Shown one piece after another: positions 27,230 through 35,718 of a stretch of 58,030 nucleotides of DNA; position 1 is the first letter of the stretch; every line of letters starts with the position of its first letter. The notes below the pieces were generated by a model, which was given only the letters and a program-made list of their open reading frames with translations, was not told the origin of the DNA and searched no databases. Source of the DNA: Actinomycetes bacterium (GTDB lineage: Bacteria > Actinomycetota > Acidimicrobiia > Acidimicrobiales > RAAP-2). Position numbers and translations under genes: made by a program. Where the stretch lies: positions 1-58,030 of the forward strand of contig JAJZAC010000003.1 of the NCBI GenBank assembly GCA_021799615.1, written 5' to 3'.

Positions 27230-27284
27230 ATGGTACGGAGCGGGGGTGAACGCCCGGTCATCACCTCGTGTCCGGAAGGTGAAC
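27230..27284 (-). promoter_or_regulatory. PHO box and -10 of the pst operon
   Basis: Read on the minus strand, cores GTTCACC (27284), GGACACG (27273), GATGACC (27262) and GTTCACC (27251) step by 11 bases. The last core ends 9 bases before TACCAT (27235-27230). The geometry is identical to the two regulator promoters in this window. Confidence 0.8.
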
Positions 27285-27410
27285 GGCGGCCAAACTGTTG
27301 CTAAACCGTCGTGAACAGGGACGATGCCCGCTCGGCCGTTTCCCGGGGTGGCGACGGCGTCGCGCCCGGCGCAGCCCGCGACCTGGTGCCGGAATACCTG
27401 CCGGCCCGGG

Positions 27411-27428
27411 TTGTTGTACGAGCAACAA
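27411..27428. promoter_or_regulatory. Inverted repeat at the lon start
   Basis: TTGTTG (27411-27416) and CAACAA (27423-27428) form a dyad of 6-bp arms around TACGAG, touching the first lon ATG (27428). The site is markedly less GC-rich than its surroundings. It may be an operator for a stress regulator. It does not match the HspR HAIR consensus that I know. Confidence 0.4.
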
Positions 27429-29797
27429 TGTCGACACCCCACGGAGATCCGATGCACGACGAGCGCACACCGACCCTGCCCCTGCTCCCCCTCACCTCGG
27501 GGGTGGTCCTGCCGGGCATGGTCTTCACCCTGGCTCTCGAGACCGACGAGGCCCGGGGTGCCCTGGAGGCGGCTGCCTCCTCCGAGGGACGGTTCGTCAT
27601 CGTCCCCAAGGTCGACGGCCGGTTCGCCACCGTCGGCGTGATCGCCGAGGTGGTGGAGCACGGTGACATCCCCGGCGGGCTCCAGGCGGCAGTGGTGCGG
27701 GGCCTCGAACGGGCCGTGCTCGGCGGCGCCGTGCCCGGGACCGGGCGCGGGCTGTGGGTGGAGGTCGAACCGGTCGTCGAGGAGGCAGCCGGTGAGCGGG
27801 CCGAGGAGCTGGCCCGCGAGTACCGGGCCGTGCTCGAGAACATCCTGGAGTCGCGTGGTGCGGGACGACTGGCGGCTCGCCTGCGGGACCTGGCCGACCC
27901 CGGGCGGGTGGCCGACGTCGCCGGCTACTCCCCCGATCTCACCGACACCCAGAAGGTCGAGATCCTCGAGTGCCTCGACGTCACCGCCCGGTTGGAGCTG
28001 GTGCTGGGCTGGGCCCGCGAGGTCCTGGCCGACCTCACCCTGCGCGAGCGGATCCGGTCCGACGTGGAGGAGGGGATGGAGCGCACGCAGCGCGAGTTCC
28101 TGCTCCGGCGGCAACTCGACGCCATCCGCAAGGAGCTGGGGGAGCTCGACGGCGAGGACCAGGGCGACGACATCACCGGGCGGCTGGCCGGTCGCGACCT
28201 GCCCGAGCCGGTCCGCACCGCCGTGGAGCGCGAACTGGCCAAGTTGGAGCGCACCAGCGAGCAGAACCCCGAGCACGGGTGGATCCGCACCTGGCTCGAG
28301 ACGGTGGCCGACCTGCCCTGGGGCGTCACGTCCGAGGACCGTCTGGACGTGGCCGAGGCCGCGTCCATCCTCGACCAGGACCACGACGGCCTGGAGGACG
28401 TGAAGGAGCGGATCGTCGAGCACCTGGCCGTCCGGGCGCTCCGCGCCCGCCGCGGTCTGGCGCCCGTCCAGGGGCGGGGCGCCGGGGCGATCCTGGCACT
28501 CGTCGGACCTCCGGGCGTCGGCAAGACCTCCCTCGGCGAGTCCGTCGCCCGGGCACTGGGGCGGTCGTTCGTCCGCGTCTCGCTCGGCGGGGTGCGGGAC
28601 GAGGCGGAGATCCGCGGACATCGCCGGACCTACGTGGGCGCCCAGCCCGGGCGGCTGGTGCGCGCCCTCCGCGAGGCGGGGACCATGAACCCGGTGATCC
28701 TCCTGGACGAGGTCGACAAGCTGGGCAGCGACTTCCGCGGCGACCCGGCCGCCGCCCTGCTCGAGGTGCTCGACCCGGCCCAGAACCACACGTTCCGCGA
28801 CCACTACCTCGAGGTCGAGCTCGACCTGTCCGACGTCCTCTTCCTGGCCACCGCCAACGTGCTCGAGACGGTCCCCGGGCCGCTGCTCGACCGGATGGAG
28901 GTCATCCGCATCGACGGCTACACCGAGACCGAGAAGGTGGCCATCGCGCGCCACCACCTACTGGCCCGCCAGGCGGCCCGCGCCGGGCTCGTCGACGGCG
29001 AGCTCGAGGTGACCGACGACGCCCTGGCGGCCATCGTCGCCGATCACACCCGCGAGGCGGGCGTGCGCGCCCTCGAGCGCGAGCTCGGGCGCCTGACCCG
29101 CAAGGTGGCCACCCGGATCGCCTCCGGCGCCGAGACGGCGCCGGTGACGGTCGGTGCCGACGACGTCACCCCATGGCTGGGCCGCCCCCGGTTCTTCTTC
29201 GAGGCGGGCGACCGCACGGCCGTCCCCGGCGTCGCCACCGGTCTCGCCGTGACCGGCAGCGGCGGTGACGTCCTGTTCGTGGAGGCGACCGTGCTGGACG
29301 GACCGGGCGGGCTCACCCTCACCGGACAGCTGGGCGACGTCATGAAGGAGTCGGCAGAGATCGCCCTGTCCTACGTCCGCTCCCATGCCGAGGCGCTGGG
29401 CGTGGACGCCGGCGTCCTGGCCGGGTCCCACGTCCACCTGCACGTGCCGGCCGGGGCCGTCCCGAAGGACGGCCCCTCAGCCGGGGTGACCATGGCCAGC
29501 GCGCTGGTCTCGCTCCTCACCGGGCGCCACGTGCGGCCGTCGGTGGGCATGACCGGCGAGGTCACCCTCCAGGGACGGGTCCTGCCCATCGGCGGGTTGA
29601 AGCAGAAGGTGCTGGCCGCCCACCGGGCCGGGCTGACCGAGGTCGTGCTGCCGGCCCGGAACGGCCCCGACCTGGAGGACGTGCCCGAGGCGGTGCGCGA
29701 GGCCATGACCTTCCACCTGGCCACCGACGTCACCGAGGTCCTGGCCGCCGCGCTGGCGCCGGCAGAGCCGGCCGGCGCCGTCGCCGTCGCCGCCTGA
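27428..29797 (+). CDS. lon: ATP-dependent endopeptidase Lon
   Basis: A 789-residue AAA+ protease degrading misfolded and regulatory proteins in the cytoplasm. It has the N-terminal LON domain (LPLLPLTSGVVLPGM), Walker A GPPGVGKT (about 362), Walker B ILLDEVDK (about 424), and a C-terminal protease domain with the catalytic Ser in KDGPSAGVTM (about 685) and Lys in GGLKQKVLAAHRAG (about 727). The length is normal. ATG 27452 (MHDERTPTLPLLPL) is an alternative start eight codons later. The gene stands alone. Confidence 0.95.
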   Translation: MSTPHGDPMHDERTPTLPLLPLTSGVVLPGMVFTLALETDEARGALEAAASSEGRFVIVPKVDGRFATVGVIAEVVEHGDIPGGLQAAVVRGLERAVLGGAVPGTGRGLWVEVEPVVEEAAGERAEELAREYRAVLENILESRGAGRLAARLRDLADPGRVADVAGYSPDLTDTQKVEILECLDVTARLELVLGWAREVLADLTLRERIRSDVEEGMERTQREFLLRRQLDAIRKELGELDGEDQGDDITGRLAGRDLPEPVRTAVERELAKLERTSEQNPEHGWIRTWLETVADLPWGVTSEDRLDVAEAASILDQDHDGLEDVKERIVEHLAVRALRARRGLAPVQGRGAGAILALVGPPGVGKTSLGESVARALGRSFVRVSLGGVRDEAEIRGHRRTYVGAQPGRLVRALREAGTMNPVILLDEVDKLGSDFRGDPAAALLEVLDPAQNHTFRDHYLEVELDLSDVLFLATANVLETVPGPLLDRMEVIRIDGYTETEKVAIARHHLLARQAARAGLVDGELEVTDDALAAIVADHTREAGVRALERELGRLTRKVATRIASGAETAPVTVGADDVTPWLGRPRFFFEAGDRTAVPGVATGLAVTGSGGDVLFVEATVLDGPGGLTLTGQLGDVMKESAEIALSYVRSHAEALGVDAGVLAGSHVHLHVPAGAVPKDGPSAGVTMASALVSLLTGRHVRPSVGMTGEVTLQGRVLPIGGLKQKVLAAHRAGLTEVVLPARNGPDLEDVPEAVREAMTFHLATDVTEVLAAALAPAEPAGAVAVAA

Positions 29798-29815
29798 GAC
29801 CCCGGGCGGGGGCCG

Positions 29816-29846
29816 GGACCGCGGCGGGGCCCGGACCGCGGCGGGG
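29816..29846. repeat. Two direct copies of a 14-bp GC-rich unit after lon
   Basis: GGACCGCGGCGGGG occurs at 29816-29829 and 29833-29846, between the convergent lon and hydrolase stops. It may take part in termination through GC-rich structure. Confidence 0.6.
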
Positions 29847-29864
29847 TCGGGGTTGGGGCCGTCC

Positions 29865-30797
29865 TCAGCCGGCCCCGGCCTCCAGCTCCTGCTCGATCAG
29901 GCCGGCCAGCTCCACGGGGCGGTCCCCCTGCACACTGTGGCCCGCCCCGTCGACCACCACGACCCGGGCGTCGGGGCGCCGGCGGACCACCTCGTCCACG
30001 TCGGCCTGGTCGACGACGGGGGACCGCCCTCCCCGCACCAGCAGCAGGGGGGCGGTCGATGTCCCGAGCGCCTCCCAGAGCTCGTCGAACGCCACCGGCT
30101 CGGCGTGGGCCCCGCTTGCCCCGTCGGGCCGGCCCAGCTGGTGGCGCCACGTCCACCGACCGTCGGGACGGCGCACCGCGTTGTGCAGCACCCCCCGCCG
30201 CAGCGAGGCCACCGAGCGGGTGGGGTTGAAGGCGATCGTGCGCTCGAGGATCTCGTCGAAGGTGGCGAAGCTCTCGGGCCCCGCCAGGAAGGCGACGATG
30301 TCGCCCGTCTTCTCGCCGCGGGCCCCCGGGGTGATGTCGACCAGCACCAGCCGCCGGACCAGTTCGGGGCGGTCCCGCGCCAGGGCCAGGGCCGTGATAC
30401 CACCGAGGGACATCCCCACCACGAGACGCGCGGCAGGGGCGAGCGCGTCCATGGCCGCACCCACGTCGGCAGCCAGCGCGGCGGGGTCGAGCACGCCCCG
30501 GTGGGGCCACCCGGAGTGGCCGTGGCCGGGAAGGTCGACGGCCACCAGCGGCCGGCGCAACGCCAGCGCGACGGTGTCCCACGTGTGGGCGTTCTGCCCG
30601 CCCCCGTGGAGCAGGACCACCTCCGCCGGGGCCGTCCCCCAGACCAACGCGCTCACCGAGCGGCCGGGTGCCACCGGAACGTCGCGACGGGCGACGGCCG
30701 GCGGCCCCTCCCACGCCAGCCCGGCTTCGGCCGCGTTCTCGGCGAACAGGCCGAACTCGTCGTAGGTGTCGGGACCGCCGACGCCGGACGCGTCCAT
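29865..30797 (-). CDS. Alpha/beta fold hydrolase
   Basis: A 310-residue serine hydrolase. Its oxyanion region is VVLLHGGGQNAHTWD (about 62), the nucleophile elbow GMSLGG (about 133), and the His in DGAGHSVQGD (about 285); DLPGHGHS is also typical. This matches esterase, lactonase or epoxide-hydrolase type enzymes, and substrate cannot be assigned. It is divergent from the acetyl-CoA hydrolase/transferase gene with 66 bases between. Confidence 0.85.
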   Translation of the reverse strand: MDASGVGGPDTYDEFGLFAENAAEAGLAWEGPPAVARRDVPVAPGRSVSALVWGTAPAEVVLLHGGGQNAHTWDTVALALRRPLVAVDLPGHGHSGWPHRGVLDPAALAADVGAAMDALAPAARLVVGMSLGGITALALARDRPELVRRLVLVDITPGARGEKTGDIVAFLAGPESFATFDEILERTIAFNPTRSVASLRRGVLHNAVRRPDGRWTWRHQLGRPDGASGAHAEPVAFDELWEALGTSTAPLLLVRGGRSPVVDQADVDEVVRRRPDARVVVVDGAGHSVQGDRPVELAGLIEQELEAGAG

Positions 30798-30863
30798 GAC
30801 CCATGGTGCCACGGGCGGACAACGGTCTGGCACACCCCCGCTCCACCAGGCATGATCGTCGGG

Positions 30864-32165
30864 ATGGCACCCCGCACCTGCACCCCCGACGAAGCCGTCG
30901 CGCTGCTCCGCGCCGAGGACACCCTCGGCCTCGGGCTGGGTCCGGCCAACCCCGACACCCTCCTCACCGCGCTGGGCCGGCGCGCCGACTGGACGTCCCT
31001 CACCGTGGGCGGGGCCCTGCTCCTCGGCTACTACGACATCTTCGCCCGACCCACCACCCACTACCGGTGCGGCTTCTTCGGTCCGGCCGAGCGGATCCTG
31101 CTGGCTGGGGGTGCCGACGTGGAGCTGGTGCCCGGGGGCTTCCGCCAGTTCGCCCCCATCCTCGCCCGCTTCGCTCCCCGGGTCATGGCCGTCCAGGGCG
31201 CCCCGGGGGGGAGTGGCGAGGTCAACCTGTCGCTCCACGTCGGGGCGACCCGCGACGAGCTCCTGGCTGCCGGCCGCGATCCCGATCGCCTGCTCGTGGT
31301 GGAGCTGAACCCGAACCTCCCCCGGACCGCCGGCCTCGAGCCGCAGTACCCCAACACCCTCCCGCTCGACGTGGTCGACGTGGTGGTGGAGGCGGACGGC
31401 GTGCCCTACGCGCTGGCCGAGTCGGCCCCGGACGAGATCGACATGGCCATCGCCGAGCTGGCCGCCTCGTTCGTGACCGACGGCGCCACGCTGCAGACCG
31501 GCATCGGCGCCGTGCCCAGCATGGTGGCGACCCGGCTGGCCGAACGACCCGGCGGCCACTACGGCGTCCACAGCGAGATGTTCACCGACGGCCTGATGCA
31601 CCTGCACCAGGCGGGCAAGGTGGACAACACCACGAAGGGCGTCTTCGACGGGCGTTCGGTCACCACCTTCGCCCTCGGCTCCCCCGAGCTCTACGCCTGG
31701 CTCGACGGCAACGACGACGTGGCCTTCCTCCCGGTCGACGTGGTCAACGACCCGACCGTGATCGGCCGCAACCGCTCGCTGGTCTCGATCAACGGCGCCC
31801 TGTCCCTCGACCTCTACGGCCAGGTGGTGGCGGACAACATCGACGGCAGGCAGGTGTCGGGCGTGGGCGGTCACGAGGACTTCGTGGCCGGCACCGAGCT
31901 GCGCCTGGACGACCACTCCCTCATCTGCCTCCGGTCCACCGTCACCGTCGGCGGCCAGCTCCGCTCGCGGATCGTGCCCGTCCTCCCCGAGGGTTCCATC
32001 GTGTCCACCCCCCGTCACCACCTCGGGGTGGTCGTCACCGAGCACGGCGCGGTCGACGTGATGGGGTTGACGGTGCGTGAGCGCGCCCGGGCCCTGGCCG
32101 GGATCGCCCATCCGGACTTCCGGGACGAGCTCCTCGCCGCCGCCGAGACCCTGGGGCGCCGATGA
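30864..32165 (+). CDS. Acetyl-CoA hydrolase/CoA-transferase family protein
   Basis: A 433-residue enzyme of the 4-hydroxybutyrate CoA-transferase/acetyl-CoA hydrolase group. The catalytic Glu lies in GVHSEMFTDG (about residue 236). TLQTGIGAVPSMVA (about 210) and the CoA-binding GVGGHEDFVAG are conserved. It moves CoA between short-chain acids or hydrolyses acyl-CoA. Start chosen at ATG 30864; ATG 30852 is in frame four codons upstream. It precedes the nuclease-like gene by 13 bases. Confidence 0.85.
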   Translation: MAPRTCTPDEAVALLRAEDTLGLGLGPANPDTLLTALGRRADWTSLTVGGALLLGYYDIFARPTTHYRCGFFGPAERILLAGGADVELVPGGFRQFAPILARFAPRVMAVQGAPGGSGEVNLSLHVGATRDELLAAGRDPDRLLVVELNPNLPRTAGLEPQYPNTLPLDVVDVVVEADGVPYALAESAPDEIDMAIAELAASFVTDGATLQTGIGAVPSMVATRLAERPGGHYGVHSEMFTDGLMHLHQAGKVDNTTKGVFDGRSVTTFALGSPELYAWLDGNDDVAFLPVDVVNDPTVIGRNRSLVSINGALSLDLYGQVVADNIDGRQVSGVGGHEDFVAGTELRLDDHSLICLRSTVTVGGQLRSRIVPVLPEGSIVSTPRHHLGVVVTEHGAVDVMGLTVRERARALAGIAHPDFRDELLAAAETLGRR

Positions 32166-32178
32166 GGGCAGCCCGGGC

Positions 32179-33048
32179 ATGACGGGAACCGTCGAGCGGG
32201 GTCTCGGCCTCGCCGTCGCCACCTACAACATCCACGCCGGCGTGGACGGCTGGGGTCGGCCGTTCGACGTCGTCGACCGGTGCCGCCAGCTCGACGCCGA
32301 CGTCCTCGTCCTCCAGGAGTGCTGGGCACCCGACGACGGCGAGGGGATCGCCGAGCGGGTGGCCGGAGCGCTCGGCTACGAGGTGGCGGGTCTGGCGGCG
32401 TTGGCCCGGGGGCGGCTGGCCGTCCCCGACCCGGCTCCCGGCGCCGGCTGGGGACCGGTGCGGTGGGGGCGCGACCGGGGGCGGCTGGCGGAGACGCTCC
32501 GGCTGGACGACGGGGGGAGGCGAGGGGGGAGGCGAGGCCGCCGGACCGCCGTCCGGGGCCGCTGGCAGCTGGCCGTCCTGAGCCGGCTCCCGGCATCCCG
32601 GTCCCGCATCCATCCGTTGCCCCGTGCGGCCAACGACCCGGCGGCACGGGCCGTGGTCACCGTCGAGATCGCCGTGGGCGGTCGGGCGGTGACCGTCTCG
32701 GGCGTCCACCTCGCCCACCTGCGCCATCGCTCGATCCGCCAGCTCCGCGACATCCACCACCACCTGGCGCCGGACCGGGACGGTGGGGCCGTGCTGTGCG
32801 GCGACATGAACCTGTGGGGGCCAGCGGTGCAGGCGCTCCTGCCCGGGTGGCGACGGGCCGCGTCCGGTCCGACGTGGCCGGCGTGGCGACCACGCCACCA
32901 GATCGACCACATCCTGGTGGCCGGGGACGTCGGCCCCGTGGATGGAGGTCCCGTGCCGCTGCCCGGGTCGGACCACCTGCCCCTGCGAGCGGACCTCCGG
33001 CTGGCACCCGCCCCCGGGCAGCCTGCCCCCACGCCGCCGGGCCGGTAG
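32179..33048 (+). CDS. Endonuclease/exonuclease/phosphatase family protein
   Basis: A 289-residue EEP-fold protein: ATYNIHAG (about 12), the metal-binding Glu in VLVLQECW (about 40), VSGVHLAHLRHRSIRQL (about 175), CGDMNLWG (about 212) and the final GSDHLPLRADL. The active-site set N-E-D-N-D-H is present. It is a Mg-dependent phosphodiesterase acting on nucleic acid, phospholipid or inositol phosphate; the target is unknown. A central Arg/Gly-rich insert (about 100-125) may be disordered. Confidence 0.83.
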   Translation: MTGTVERGLGLAVATYNIHAGVDGWGRPFDVVDRCRQLDADVLVLQECWAPDDGEGIAERVAGALGYEVAGLAALARGRLAVPDPAPGAGWGPVRWGRDRGRLAETLRLDDGGRRGGRRGRRTAVRGRWQLAVLSRLPASRSRIHPLPRAANDPAARAVVTVEIAVGGRAVTVSGVHLAHLRHRSIRQLRDIHHHLAPDRDGGAVLCGDMNLWGPAVQALLPGWRRAASGPTWPAWRPRHQIDHILVAGDVGPVDGGPVPLPGSDHLPLRADLRLAPAPGQPAPTPPGR

Positions 33049-33093
33049 CGTGAGCCGAGCCGCCGGGCCGGCAGGCGGGGAAGGGGAGATGCC

Positions 33094-33885
33094 ATGACCG
33101 GAGCCCTCGACGGGTTCGCCGCCGAGCGCCGTACCTTCGACGGCGCCACCCGCACCGTGTGGCGGGCGGGCACGGGCCCAGCCGTGATCGTGATGAGCGA
33201 GGTGCCGGGGATCACCCCCCGGGTGGCCGGCTTCGCCCGCGCCGTCACCGGTCTGGGCTGCACCACGGTCGTGCCCCACCTCTTCGGCACCGACGGGAGG
33301 GCGCCGTCGGGCCGGGCGATCGCCGGCACCTTGGTCGAGGCGTGCATCTCCCGGGAGTTCACCCTGCTGGCCCGGGGGCGCTCGAGCCCGGTGACCCGGT
33401 GGCTCACCGCCCTGGCGCGCGACGAGCACCGGCGATGCGGGGGGCCCGGTGTGGGTGCCGTCGGGATGTGCCTCACCGGGGGCTTCGCCCTGGCCATGAT
33501 GGTCGACGACGCCGTGGTGGCACCCGTGCTCAGCCAGCCGTCGCTGCCGCTGCCCCTCGGCCCCGCCCGCCGGCGCGACCTGGGGATCTCGGGCGCCGAC
33601 CTCGACCGGGTCCGCACTCGCACCGAGGAGGGCGTCTGTGTGCTCGGACTACGGTTCACCGGCGACCGGGCCAGCCCGGCCGAGCGCTTCGAGCGCCTGC
33701 GGGACGAACTGGGCGACGGCTTCCTGGCCGTGGAGCTCGACTCCTCAGCCGGCAATCCCTACGGCCACCGCCGCGGTGCCCACTCCGTCCTGACCGAGGA
33801 CCTGGACGACCGGCCCGGAACGCCGACACGGCAGGCGCTCGACACCGTCCTCGCATTCCTGAGGGAGCGCCTGGTCACGACCTAG
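33094..33885 (+). CDS. Dienelactone hydrolase family protein (second copy)
   Basis: A 263-residue alpha/beta hydrolase with nucleophile elbow GMCLTGG (Cys, about 128), strand VIVMSEVPGITP near the start, and a C-terminal HSVLTED that may give the His. The central loop LPLGPARRRDLGIS differs from the copy at 4111; the two are not close. GGGAAGGGGAG precedes the ATG, and TAGCGT at about 33046 may be its -10. Substrate unknown. Confidence 0.8.
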   Translation: MTGALDGFAAERRTFDGATRTVWRAGTGPAVIVMSEVPGITPRVAGFARAVTGLGCTTVVPHLFGTDGRAPSGRAIAGTLVEACISREFTLLARGRSSPVTRWLTALARDEHRRCGGPGVGAVGMCLTGGFALAMMVDDAVVAPVLSQPSLPLPLGPARRRDLGISGADLDRVRTRTEEGVCVLGLRFTGDRASPAERFERLRDELGDGFLAVELDSSAGNPYGHRRGAHSVLTEDLDDRPGTPTRQALDTVLAFLRERLVTT

Positions 33886-33921
33886 ACGTCGGGCCACCCA
33901 GCCGGTCCCGGCCCCGGACTG

Positions 33922-34557
33922 TCAGCTGTGGGGACTGAACGACGCGAGGAACGAGTTGGCCGTCGCCGCGTCGGCGGTGGCGGCGTCGACCACGTAGACG
34001 GCGTTCCCCTTGCTCACGGCCAGGACTGCGGCGGTGAAGCCGGGCGTCGTCCCCGATCCCGCGACCTGCGACACGGCCTCGAGGCCGGTGGCACCACCCA
34101 CCGACACCCGCTTCGGGTTCGACACCGAGGCGGTCGAGGACTTCAGGCACGTCACGGCCGCCGCCGCATCGGGGAACAGCGCGACCAGCACGGCGTAGGT
34201 CGGGATGGACGGCTGCTGACCCGACGCCAGGACGTTCGGGGTCTTGCTCACCGCGTACGTGTGGACCGACGTGGTGTGGGAGCACGAGGTCGACGACGAG
34301 GCGGGCAGCGTCCCGGGCACCGGCCCCGAGGGGAAGTCCACGGTGAAGTGCCCGCCGGCGGGCCCCAGCACGCCGTGGGCCGGCAGGGTCGTCGGCGCCC
34401 CGGTGGTGGCGGTCGCTCCGCGGACCGGCCCGGTGGTCGGCGAGCTGCTCGTGGCGCTCGAGCTGCAGGCGGCCAGCGCGGGCACACCGGCGAGCACGAC
34501 GGCGGCCGAGACCAGGCGGGCGCGCCGGCTCGGGCTGTGGGGGTCGAGGGGGGACAC
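33922..34557 (-). CDS. Lipoprotein of unknown function
   Basis: A 211-residue secreted protein: basic N-terminus, hydrophobic core and lipobox VPALAAC (Cys near 31), then a Ser/Thr-rich linker. The rest (GGHFTVDFPSGPVPGTLP onward) resembles small actinobacterial lipoproteins that bind lipids or cell-wall parts, but no family is certain. It starts at GTG with GAAGGAG seven bases before, and TAGTCT (34617-34612) is a likely -10. Confidence 0.75.
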   Translation of the reverse strand: MSPLDPHSPSRRARLVSAAVVLAGVPALAACSSSATSSSPTTGPVRGATATTGAPTTLPAHGVLGPAGGHFTVDFPSGPVPGTLPASSSTSCSHTTSVHTYAVSKTPNVLASGQQPSIPTYAVLVALFPDAAAAVTCLKSSTASVSNPKRVSVGGATGLEAVSQVAGSGTTPGFTAAVLAVSKGNAVYVVDAATADAATANSFLASFSPHS

Positions 34558-34614
34558 GGAGGGGCTCCTTCGCCGGGTCGGAACGCCTACGGCCGCTCCG
34601 GGTGCGCCACGAGA

Positions 34615-35631
34615 CTACCGGGCGCCAGGGAGGAGCACCGCACGGGCCCGGACGGCGCCGGCCTTCAGCCGTTCGAGAGCGTCGACTGCCTGGTCCAGCG
34701 GGAAGCGTTCGACACGGGCCCGGACCTTGCCCGCGGCAGCCAGCGCCAGGACCTCGCGCATCTGCTGGCGTGATCCGATGACCGAGCCGACGAGGCGCTG
34801 CTCGGTCTCGAACGAGAGGTGGCCGACGCGGGCATGGACGCCCAGCACCACCGTCCCGCCGGGACGCACGGACGCCATGGCCTGGTGGAGCATCTCGTCG
34901 GACGGAGCGAACACCACGGCCGTGTCCACGCCGCCGGCGGAGGTGAGGGCGCCGACCGGATCGCGGGCGGCGTCCACCGGGTGTGCACCGAGCTCGTCAG
35001 CCAGCGCCAGGTGCTCGGCCGATCGGGCCACCGCGTAGACCTCGGCGCCCGTCAGCCCGGCGAACTGGAGGACCATGTGGCCCACGCCGCCGACGCCGAA
35101 GAGGGCCAGTGTCGAGCCCGGTCCGGGGGACGCCTTGCTGACCGCGTTGTAGGCGGTGATCCCCGGGCAGAACAGCGGGGCGGCCTCGGCGTCGTCGAGG
35201 CCGTCGGGCACCAGGTGGGCGTGGGCGGCCGTGGCCAGCATGCGCTCGGCGTACCCGCCGTGGACGGTCTCGCCGGTGATCTGCTTGGACCGGCACAGCT
35301 GGTCCCGGCCGGTGAGGCAGTACTCGCAGTGCCCGCAGGTCGACCACAGGGGCTGGACACCGACCCGGTCGCCCAGGTGGAGCCAGTCGACCCCGTCACC
35401 GAGCTCGATGACGCGCCCCACGACCTCGTGGCCGGGGACGATGGGCGTGAAGGCGGGAACACCGTAGGAGATCCAGTCGCCCTCGATCATGTGGAGGTTG
35501 GAGCGGCACACGCCGCATGCCGTCACCTCGATGACGAGCTGCCCGGGCGCGGGGTGGGGATCGGGTAGCTCGCCCATCCGGACGGGGCCGCTCTCGATCG
35601 GCCCGGGGGTGTCCAGCAGCAGCGCACGCAC
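34615..35631 (-). CDS. Zinc-dependent alcohol dehydrogenase
   Basis: A 338-residue medium-chain dehydrogenase. The catalytic zinc site is CGVCRSNLH (Cys about 37) and GHEVVGRV (His about 68). The structural zinc site is CGHCEYCLTGRDQLC (about 97-111), with four Cys intact. The NAD(P) loop is GVGGVGHMVLQFA (about 175). It is close to actinobacterial AdhA-type enzymes that oxidise primary alcohols. It has no evident operon partner. Confidence 0.88.
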   Translation of the reverse strand: MRALLLDTPGPIESGPVRMGELPDPHPAPGQLVIEVTACGVCRSNLHMIEGDWISYGVPAFTPIVPGHEVVGRVIELGDGVDWLHLGDRVGVQPLWSTCGHCEYCLTGRDQLCRSKQITGETVHGGYAERMLATAAHAHLVPDGLDDAEAAPLFCPGITAYNAVSKASPGPGSTLALFGVGGVGHMVLQFAGLTGAEVYAVARSAEHLALADELGAHPVDAARDPVGALTSAGGVDTAVVFAPSDEMLHQAMASVRPGGTVVLGVHARVGHLSFETEQRLVGSVIGSRQQMREVLALAAAGKVRARVERFPLDQAVDALERLKAGAVRARAVLLPGAR

Positions 35632-35718
35632 GACTCCTCCTCTCGCCCCGGCGGGATGCGCCCGCGGTGACCTGGCCGACCGTAGCGGGTGGAGACGGGC
35701 TCCGCCGGTGCGGGCCGC

